A DNA stretch of 19,080 nt from Cellvibrio sp. GTDB lineage: Bacteria; Pseudomonadota; Gammaproteobacteria; Pseudomonadales; Cellvibrionaceae. A program made the translations under genes and the position numbers. The stretch lies in NCBI GenBank assembly GCA_021323495.1, contig JAJQJO010000017.1, positions 1 to 19,080 of the forward strand, given 5' to 3'. Position 1 is the stretch's first letter; each line of letters opens with the position of its first letter. This document shows positions 1 through 5,534 of the stretch, one piece after another. The notes under the pieces are model-generated. The model was not told the DNA's origin. It saw only the letters and a list, made by a program, of their open reading frames with translations, and ran no database searches.

Positions 1-1
1 G

Positions 2-274
2 GAGTTGGTGGGTAAGATCTTGACCAATCTGGAGAACTCCATCACTAGCCTTGTCGCGGTGCAAAGTGAAGTGGGGGCACGCTTGAATACCCTGGAAAGC
101 TCCAAGGATTTAAATCTGGATGTCACGCTGTTTAGTAAAACGGTGTTATCTGATATGCAGGATCTGGATTACGCTGATGCATCTATCCAACTGTCAATGC
201 AATCTTTTATATTGAGTGCATCCCAGCAGAGTTTTGCAAAAGTAAGTCAGCTCAGCCTATTCACTTATTTGTAA
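2..274 (+). CDS. flgL: Flagellar hook-filament junction protein FlgL (HAP3), C-terminal part
   Basis: The gene runs in from the left edge: the frame is open from base 2 and no start with a ribosome site is visible, so only about 90 C-terminal residues are seen. They have the flagellin-type C-terminal coiled-coil pattern, with a helix ending NTLESSKDLN and then a second helix with ADASIQLSMQSFILSASQQS, ending FAKVSQLSLFTYL. Polar-flagellate FlgL proteins end this way (TELSxLDYAxA, then a QxxLxASQxxFxKxSxLSLFxYL tail). FlgL joins the hook to the filament, and the adjacent fliT, fliC and fliD genes support this over a flagellin. A hairpin follows 50 bp after the stop. The identification is firm at family level; full length and start are unknown. 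Confidence 0.88.
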   Translation, partial: ELVGKILTNLENSITSLVAVQSEVGARLNTLESSKDLNLDVTLFSKTVLSDMQDLDYADASIQLSMQSFILSASQQSFAKVSQLSLFTYL

Positions 275-326
275 TTCCGTGGCTGAAGCCCCGCTCATTC
301 TTCTATATCCTTTATCAATATGGTTG

Positions 327-358
327 TTGGCCGGGAGATTTATAATCTCTTCGGCCAA
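327..358 (+). terminator. Long hairpin downstream of flgL, possible terminator
   Basis: A 7-bp outer stem (TTGGCCG with CGGCCAA) is followed, across a short internal bulge, by a 6-bp inner stem (GAGATT with AATCTC) around a 3-nt loop. Little T-rich sequence follows (TCGCGTTATCTTTT), so this may be a weak terminator, an RNA 3'-end stabiliser or a protein-binding dyad. The pairing is certain; the function is inferred from its position between flgL and fliT. Confidence 0.5.
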
Positions 359-459
359 TCGCGTTATCTTTTGCTAATCTTGGGATATGGCGTTAGTCTG
401 CTACTGGTTTGTCAGGCTGCGCTCTACCGGACTGCTGTTCCACTATGAAGAGTTGTGTT

Positions 460-786
460 ATGGATATCGATTCCCTGTTAGATCCCCTCACTCGCGCGCT
501 CAGCCAGTCCCAGGCATTGTTATCCCTTGCACAGGCCGGTGATTGGGAATCTTTTGAAACGCTGGTGCAACAACGCCAACAGGGTTTGTTATCGCTCAAT
601 GACCAGGAATATCTGGAGTCGCTCGCGCAAGCTGATCTCGAATCCAGGGCAGCAGAAGTTATCCAGGAAATTCAGGCTATTAATAAACAGCTGGCCGATC
701 TTGCGGAAACAAATCGCGAAAATACAGCGTCAGAATTGCGTCAAAGCAACAGGGCAAATAAAGCCATTGATGCCTATGGTCGATAA
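460..786 (+). CDS. fliT: Flagellar export chaperone FliT
   Basis: This is a 108-residue, all-helical, soluble protein. Two stretches match enterobacterial FliT: an N-terminal LSQSQALLSLAQAGDWESF segment, like FliT's LSQSxLxLAQxGEWD, and a C-terminal QSNRANKAIDAYGR ending, like QSxRxKSLNNAYGR. FliT binds the cap protein FliD in the cytoplasm before export, and in enterobacteria it also inhibits FlhDC. The tail after AYGR present in enterobacterial FliT is absent here. I chose the ATG at 460 because GAAGAG lies about 7 nt upstream and residue 1 begins the first helix; in-frame ATGs at 409 and 445 would add a cysteine-rich, unhelical leader. In Pseudomonas-type clusters the FliT homologue usually follows fliD and fliS. 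Here it precedes the flagellins, and no fliS is in the window. Confidence 0.8.
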   Translation: MDIDSLLDPLTRALSQSQALLSLAQAGDWESFETLVQQRQQGLLSLNDQEYLESLAQADLESRAAEVIQEIQAINKQLADLAETNRENTASELRQSNRANKAIDAYGR

Positions 787-874
787 TTTGACAAAATTTC
801 TTTGCTTATAATCCTTTGCAATAAAATACTGCCATTCTCCATATAAATAGTTGGTTCCTGCCATAAAAAAATTC

Positions 875-901
875 TAAAGCTACTCCCTGATGTGTCGATA
901 A
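875..901 (+). promoter_or_regulatory. Sigma-28 (FliA) promoter of fliC1
   Basis: TAAA at 875-878, a 15-base spacer, and GTCGATAA at 894-901. The FliA consensus is TAAA-N15-GCCGATAA, so the match is 4/4 and 7/8 with exact spacing. Transcription would start near 908, giving a leader of about 96 nt. FliA control of the major flagellin is standard in gammaproteobacteria. Confidence 0.85.
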
Positions 902-938
902 CCTGTTTAGAAGTGCTGATTAGTCCGTTGTTCTCAGA

Positions 939-956
939 CTTCATCAACCGACTTGT
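939..956 (+). promoter_or_regulatory. Conserved leader block shared with fliC2
   Basis: The block CTTCATCA-N5-CTTGT begins exactly 65 nt before the fliC1 ATG. The same block, 15 of 18 bases identical, begins exactly 65 nt before the fliC2 ATG (3605-3622). The positional identity suggests either a duplicated leader or a conserved RNA or DNA element in the flagellin 5' UTRs. Its function is unknown. Confidence 0.55.
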
Positions 957-1003
957 TATAAAGCAGCCTGACTGCAAACAGACATCCTCCCAGGAGATTC
1001 ATC

Positions 1004-2773
1004 ATGGCTTTAGTAATTAACACAAACGTTGCATCCCTTAATTCACAGCGCCAATTGGTTAGCTCAGGCGCTTCGCTTGATAGAGCTACTGAGCGTCTGT
1101 CTTCAGGTCTGCGCATTAACTCAGCAAAAGACGACGCGGCAGGTTTGGCAATTGCCAACCGTATGACTTCTCAGGTTCGCGGTCTTGACCAAGCTGTTCG
1201 TAACGCTAACGACGGCGTATCAATGATTCAAACCGCCGAAGGGGCTCTGCAAGAATCTACCAACATCCTGCAACGTATGCGTGAACTGGCCGTGCAGTCA
1301 GCGAACGGTATCTACAACGATGCTGACCGCCAAACACTGGACGCCGAAACCCAACAATTGAAATCGGAATTGGATCGTATTGCTGAAACTACCTCTTTCA
1401 ACGGTAAAACCTTGCTTGATGGCTCTTTAGGCACCACGAAATTGCAAGTGGGCGCACAAGCAAATCAAACCATTGATGTAAGCATCGGTTCATTCAACTC
1501 CAACTCCCTGGGTGGAAACGCAGGCGACGTGGTGGGTGAAGCAGCGACCGGCTTGGCTGCATTGAGTGCCTTTACCGGTGCAGACGCTGATACCACTTTG
1601 TACGTCAACGACACTGCTCTGAACAGCCTTGCTGATGCGGTCGCAGGTGCTACCTTAAATGAAAAAATTGCCAGCATTAATGCTGACCTGGAAGGTAAGG
1701 GCGCAGTCGCATCGGCGCTTGTTTCTTCTGAAGGTAATAGCATTGGTGACGGTATTTTGGTGGCCGGTACTGACACTCTGACGCTGAGCGTGGTGGATGG
1801 TGATGGCAATACCCAGGCTTACGTGTTGACCGGCACTAATAGTATGGAAGAGCTGGTAGACAAAATTAATAGTGATACCGGCATCAGCGCCACCCTGAAT
1901 GATAAAGGTAGCTTGGTATTGAGTCAGGAAGGTGTGGTTTCCATTACCGTGACTGGTTCTGGTACTGCCGCGTTGGATGCTGCCGGTTTTGACGGTGCTG
2001 AAACCGATGAAAACTTCCGCTTGGTATTCACTGATACCAGTACCGACAGTAAAGGCGTAAAAATCGAAGGTGCGGACGACGCAGCAGCTTCAGCAGCAAT
2101 GATGACTAACGTAGCTGCGTTGGGACTGGATATTTCCGATGATTTGGGAAATATACAAGGCGCGACCATTACCGACACCGCCGCCATGAATAAAGGTGAC
2201 CTGGTCATCAATGGTGTAGAAGTTGGTGAAGTGACAGTAGATGCTACCCCTACCGCCACCGAGAAACGCGACAACCTGATTGCAGCGATTAACAAGGTCA
2301 GCAATATGACTGGTGTAGTTGCCTTTGCCGGTGATGCGACTGACTCAATTGCCTTGGCATCAACCAACGGCGAAATCAGCGTGAAATACGGTGATAACGC
2401 ACCAGCTACCACTTTCGCTTCAACAGGTATTCAAGAGCGTAACGCCGCTGAAGGTGCAGGTTCTGTCGCCAGTGTGAATATTTCTACCCAAGCTGGCGCG
2501 CAAAAAGCCATTGGCATTATCGACAAAGCGATTGATCAGGTGAACTCTTCACGTGCGGATCTTGGTGCTGCCAACAACCGTCTGGACTTTACCGTATCAA
2601 ACCTGTCCAACATTTCGGAAAAAACCTCAGCTTCTCGCTCACGCATTATGGATGCTGACTTTGCTTCTGAAACTGCAAACCTTAGCCGTGCGCAAGTGTT
2701 GCAACAAGCTGGTAGTGCGATGTTGGCCCAGTCTAATGCCCGTCCACAACAAGTGTTGTCACTCTTGAGATAA
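1004..2773 (+). CDS. fliC: Flagellin (first copy)
   Basis: This 589-residue filament subunit is exported through the flagellar channel. The N-terminal D0/D1 half (about residues 1-165) opens MALVINTNVASLNSQRQL and carries LSSGLRINSAKDDAAGLAIA and the LQRMRELAVQ segment (89-98). The C-terminal D1/D0 half (about 495-589) holds NNRLDFTVSNL and SRIMDADFASETANLSRAQV and ends LSLLR. Between them lie about 330 residues of variable, Thr/Asp/Gly-rich, surface-exposed D2/D3 with flagellin-IN-like repeats (VDGDGNTQAYVLTGT and KGDLVINGVEVGEV), so it is longer than the common ~490-residue flagellins. AGGAG at 992-996 lies 7 nt before the ATG. A sigma-28 promoter is upstream and a hairpin downstream. It is colinear with fliC2 along its whole length, indicating tandem duplication. 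Confidence 0.97.
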   Translation: MALVINTNVASLNSQRQLVSSGASLDRATERLSSGLRINSAKDDAAGLAIANRMTSQVRGLDQAVRNANDGVSMIQTAEGALQESTNILQRMRELAVQSANGIYNDADRQTLDAETQQLKSELDRIAETTSFNGKTLLDGSLGTTKLQVGAQANQTIDVSIGSFNSNSLGGNAGDVVGEAATGLAALSAFTGADADTTLYVNDTALNSLADAVAGATLNEKIASINADLEGKGAVASALVSSEGNSIGDGILVAGTDTLTLSVVDGDGNTQAYVLTGTNSMEELVDKINSDTGISATLNDKGSLVLSQEGVVSITVTGSGTAALDAAGFDGAETDENFRLVFTDTSTDSKGVKIEGADDAAASAAMMTNVAALGLDISDDLGNIQGATITDTAAMNKGDLVINGVEVGEVTVDATPTATEKRDNLIAAINKVSNMTGVVAFAGDATDSIALASTNGEISVKYGDNAPATTFASTGIQERNAAEGAGSVASVNISTQAGAQKAIGIIDKAIDQVNSSRADLGAANNRLDFTVSNLSNISEKTSASRSRIMDADFASETANLSRAQVLQQAGSAMLAQSNARPQQVLSLLR

Positions 2774-2783
2774 GTTGACTAAT

Positions 2784-2825
2784 CTCCGGGCGGTTCAGTC
2801 ACATGAACCAGCCCGGAGGCATTTT
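2784..2825 (+). terminator. Hairpin between fliC1 and flaG, partial terminator
   Basis: An 8-bp stem CTCCGGGC/GCCCGGAG is extended by a 5-bp stem GGTTC/GAACC (single A bulge at 2810) with an 8-nt loop, followed by GCATTTTCTT. It is a very stable stem with only a short T run. It probably ends most fliC1 transcripts or protects their 3' end while allowing some read-through into flaG, which has no other obvious promoter. Confidence 0.75.
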
Positions 2826-2843
2826 CTTAGTGAGGACTAAGTT

Positions 2844-3233
2844 ATGAATGACGTCACTAAAATCACTGCTGGCCCGGCACAGGTTAAACCTCTGCCGGCT
2901 TCGCCCCAGGCGGGCAGTGTAAAAGGTCAAAAAACCGGCAATGATTTGCCGGTTGCCGCTGAAGCGGCAAGATCTTTACCTCAAGAGCCCGTCAATTCTC
3001 AGGCGATGCAGGAGCAAATTCAGGCCGCTGTTGCGCAGATGAATGAGTATATTCAATCGACCCAACGCGATTTGAGTTTCACTTATGACCCGGGTTCAGG
3101 CGATACAATTGTGAAAGTGCTTGATCGTGCAACGCAAGAAGTTATTCGTCAGATTCCCGATGCAATTTTTTTGCGTTTGTCACAGAGTATGACGCCCGAG
3201 CAGCCTGGCCAACTGTTCAATGCCAGTGCATAA
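2844..3233 (+). CDS. flaG: FlaG family flagellar protein
   Basis: This is a 129-residue cytoplasmic protein. The first ~50 residues are a low-complexity Pro/Ala/Gln-rich leader. From about residue 55 the FlaG domain follows: a helix (QIQAAVAQMNEYIQSTQRDL), then LSFTYDPGSGDTIVKVLDRA and the family signature EVIRQIPD. FlaG proteins sit beside flagellin and fliD genes and influence filament length; the mechanism is not well defined. TGAGGA about 7 nt before the ATG is the ribosome site. The gene lies between fliC1 and a strong terminator and is probably expressed by read-through from the fliC1 promoter. Confidence 0.92.
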   Translation: MNDVTKITAGPAQVKPLPASPQAGSVKGQKTGNDLPVAAEAARSLPQEPVNSQAMQEQIQAAVAQMNEYIQSTQRDLSFTYDPGSGDTIVKVLDRATQEVIRQIPDAIFLRLSQSMTPEQPGQLFNASA

Positions 3234-3300
3234 AATAGGCTTTAAAATCAGATAGTTAAGTGTCATTGTTTAATGTTTGGTTGTTGGGGTGTTTAAATAA

Positions 3301-3339
3301 AAAGAGAGCCGCGAAAGCGGCTCTCTTTTTTTATTTTTT
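3301..3339 (+). terminator. Strong intrinsic terminator after flaG, bidirectional in form
   Basis: GAGAGCCGC pairs perfectly with GCGGCTCTC (9 bp) around a GAAA tetraloop, followed by TTTTTTTATTTTTTA. The complementary strand also has T-rich sequence after the stem (TTTTTATTT), so it could stop transcription from either side. Confidence 0.95.
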
Positions 3340-3669
3340 ACGTATTATTTTTGCAAAAATAAAATTATTCCATCATCAGTTTTGCCATTTTTTATAAAAA
3401 GATCATCAGTCATTTCCCCTCCTATAAAAATCCCTTTCCACCATTTGTACCCAGGCAAATATATCTCCGAAAAATGTGTTGGCACGGTCTGTGCAAAATC
3501 CGGTTTAGGCGACCCGTATAGAAATCCTGTTGGTAATAAATTTCTTACAAGTCTTGCCACGAAGTTCTCACAGACCGAGCAATTTATTTGCCGATGTTTC
3601 TGGGCTTCATCAGTCGGCTTGTCACAGCAAACGCAACTGTGAACAGGAACAATCATTAGGAGATTTATT
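3340..3669. promoter_or_regulatory. 330-bp AT-rich control region of fliC2
   Basis: No convincing gene lies here. It holds the sigma-54 motif at 3480-3495, a degenerate sigma-28-like motif (TAAA 3537-3540, 15 bases, GCCACGAA 3556-3563, only 5/8 at the -10) and the leader block shared with fliC1 at 3605-3622. The leader has two GGA triplets before the start (AGGAACAATCATTAGGAG), which could be read by a CsrA/RsmA-type regulator, but that is speculation. A minus-strand open frame crosses the region; see the findings. Confidence 0.6.
3480..3495 (+). promoter_or_regulatory. Sigma-54 (RpoN) promoter of fliC2
   Basis: TGGCAC, five bases, then GTGCA. The consensus is TGGCAC-N5-TTGCA, and the invariant GG-N10-GC spacing is exact. 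Transcription would begin near 3507, leaving a leader of about 160 nt before the fliC2 ATG. In polar flagellates sigma-54 flagellar promoters are activated by FleQ/FlrA or FleR/FlrC; no such activator gene is in this window. Confidence 0.75.
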
Positions 3670-5406
3670 ATGCCTTTAGTCATTAACACCAATGTCGCTT
3701 CCTTGAATTCACAGCGTCAATTGATGAACTCAGGAAACGCGCTTGATCGCGCTACCGAACGCCTTTCTTCTGGTCAGCGTGTTAATTCTGCCAAAGACGA
3801 TGCTGCTGGCTTGGCCATTTCAAATCGTATGACATCGCAAATCCGCGGTTTGGATCAAGCGATCCGCAACGCGAATGACGGTGTGTCCCTTGTGCAAACA
3901 GCAGAAGGGGCGATGCAGGAAGTGACCAACATGCTGCAGCGTATCCGCGAGCTTTCTATCCAGTCAGCGAACGGCATCTATAACGATGCTGACCGTCAAA
4001 CGCTGGACGCGGAAGTGCAACAGCTGAAAAAAGAAATGGACCGCATTGCGGAAACAACATCGTTTAACGGCCAAAAGTTATTGGATGGAACACTGGGTAA
4101 CACAGTGTTGCAAGTGGGTTCCCAAGCCTATGAAACGATGGATGTGAGTATTGGTTCATTCAGTACTTATTCTATGGGTGGCTCATCGGGCGATATTGTT
4201 GGCGAGGCAACCACCAATGGTTTGGCTGACCTTCAAGGTGTGGCCGCCGGTGATCTGATTGTTAACGACGTTCCGCTCAGCGATGTTTCAGCCGAAGTCA
4301 CCGTTAACGATGCCCTGGCTGCCTGGAACTCCGATTTGGATGGCAAGGGTGCGAGTGTATCTTCCCTTGTGCAGTATGTTGCTGATGGTACTGGTTCCGG
4401 TGTTTTACGCGCGCCAGCCGAAACCTTGACGATTGATTATGTTGACGGCGATGGCTTGACCCAAACCTATACGTTGACCGGTACCGGCAACATGAAGGAA
4501 TTGGTTGATAAAATTAATGCCGAAACCGCATTGGAAGCCACGCTCAACACTGAAGGCAAATTAGTCTTGACTGCCGAGGGTGCAACCAGCATCACCATCA
4601 CCGATATTTCAACCGGGGGTGGCGCTTCAGGTGCAGGTGTAACCACTCCGGTCGTTACCAACTTCTCGCTCGTATTTAACGACACGAGTGTGGACAAAAA
4701 AGGGGTGATTATTGAGGCCGGAGCAACATTGACTGCTGCCCAGATAGACGATCTTGGGATCGACGTTAACGATACCGATGGCAATCTGTTAGGTACCGTG
4801 GTAGCCGGTGCCGCCGCTGTTTTGCAAGAAGGCGATTTGATCATTAACAACGTTGCAATAGGCAAGATTACTGGAACCGGTACTGCCGCGACTGATCTTG
4901 CCGAAGCTATTCGCGTGATCAATCTTTCGTCCGGTGAATCAGGTGTGGTGGCGTTCGCGGGTGCTGGTGGTGAAATTGCATTGCGCTCTGCCAATGGTGA
5001 AGAGATCGCTATTAAATATGGCGATACTGCAACCGTAGCTGATGTCCTTGCAATTACCGGTTTCCAGGAGCGCAATGCCACTGAAGGTGTAGGTAGTGTG
5101 GCAAGTATCAAGATTGATACTTACGAAGGCGCGCAGAAAGCAATTGGCATCGTCGATAAGGCCCTGGAACAGGTGAATGCTACCCGCGCTGACCTGGGTG
5201 CGGTGAATAACCGTCTGGATTTCACCATGTCTAACCTTGCAAACGTTTCGGAAAAAACATCGGCATCCCGTTCGCGAATTATCGATGCAGACTTTGCTGC
5301 AGAAACTGCAGCGCTGAGCCGCGCACAGGTTTTACAGCAGGCAGCAACGGCGATGCTGGCACAATCCAACGCCAGACCCGAGCAAGTACTGACACTGCTC
5401 AGATAA
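3670..5406 (+). CDS. fliC: Flagellin (second copy)
   Basis: This 578-residue flagellin is paralogous to the gene at 1004. It opens MPLVINTNVASLNSQRQLMN, has LSSGQRVNSAKDDAAGLAIS, and ends SRIIDADFAAETAALSRAQV then ARPEQVLTLLR. The variable centre (about 165-485) is colinear with the first copy (VDGDGLTQTYTLTGT, EGDLIINNVAIGKI, SGVVAFAG) but much more divergent than the ends, as expected for exposed D2/D3. The segment at 89-98 reads LQRIRELSIQ instead of LQRMRELAVQ, a change in the region known from Salmonella flagellin to contact TLR5. AGGAG at 3658-3662 lies 7 nt before the ATG. Unlike the first copy, its best promoter is sigma-54 type. A strong terminator follows the stop. It is probably a minor or differently timed filament subunit, by inference. 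Confidence 0.97.
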   Translation: MPLVINTNVASLNSQRQLMNSGNALDRATERLSSGQRVNSAKDDAAGLAISNRMTSQIRGLDQAIRNANDGVSLVQTAEGAMQEVTNMLQRIRELSIQSANGIYNDADRQTLDAEVQQLKKEMDRIAETTSFNGQKLLDGTLGNTVLQVGSQAYETMDVSIGSFSTYSMGGSSGDIVGEATTNGLADLQGVAAGDLIVNDVPLSDVSAEVTVNDALAAWNSDLDGKGASVSSLVQYVADGTGSGVLRAPAETLTIDYVDGDGLTQTYTLTGTGNMKELVDKINAETALEATLNTEGKLVLTAEGATSITITDISTGGGASGAGVTTPVVTNFSLVFNDTSVDKKGVIIEAGATLTAAQIDDLGIDVNDTDGNLLGTVVAGAAAVLQEGDLIINNVAIGKITGTGTAATDLAEAIRVINLSSGESGVVAFAGAGGEIALRSANGEEIAIKYGDTATVADVLAITGFQERNATEGVGSVASIKIDTYEGAQKAIGIVDKALEQVNATRADLGAVNNRLDFTMSNLANVSEKTSASRSRIIDADFAAETAALSRAQVLQQAATAMLAQSNARPEQVLTLLR

Positions 5407-5440
5407 TGGAACTGGATGATTATTGTTGGATGTCCATTAA

Positions 5441-5468
5441 AAACCGCAGCTTGCTGCGGTTTTTTTTT
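5441..5468 (+). terminator. Intrinsic terminator after fliC2
   Basis: ACCGCAGC faces GCTGCGGT, realistically a 7-bp stem closed by a CTTG tetraloop, followed by at least eight T residues. It isolates fliC2 from the histidine kinase gene. Confidence 0.93.
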
Positions 5469-5534
5469 GATTTTTAGCGTGATGTTGGCCGCACTCGACT
5501 AGGCTTAAGTAAATTAAAAATCAGGTTTTACTGC

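Noticed and set aside
388..401. TGG...GC sigma-54-like match before fliT
   Set aside because: The GG-to-GC spacing is 9, not the invariant 10, and the flanking bases do not fit.
1465..2412. Antisense open frames of 114 and 162 codons inside fliC1
   Set aside because: They are rich in Ala, Ser, Val and Pro, as expected from the reverse reading of flagellin codons, and have no ribosome site; fliC1 on the other strand is certain.
4467..5111. 214-codon antisense open frame inside fliC2
   Set aside because: Same compositional artefact as in fliC1; it has a repetitive Ala/Val/Pro/Ser reading, no Shine-Dalgarno, and lies opposite conserved flagellin sequence.
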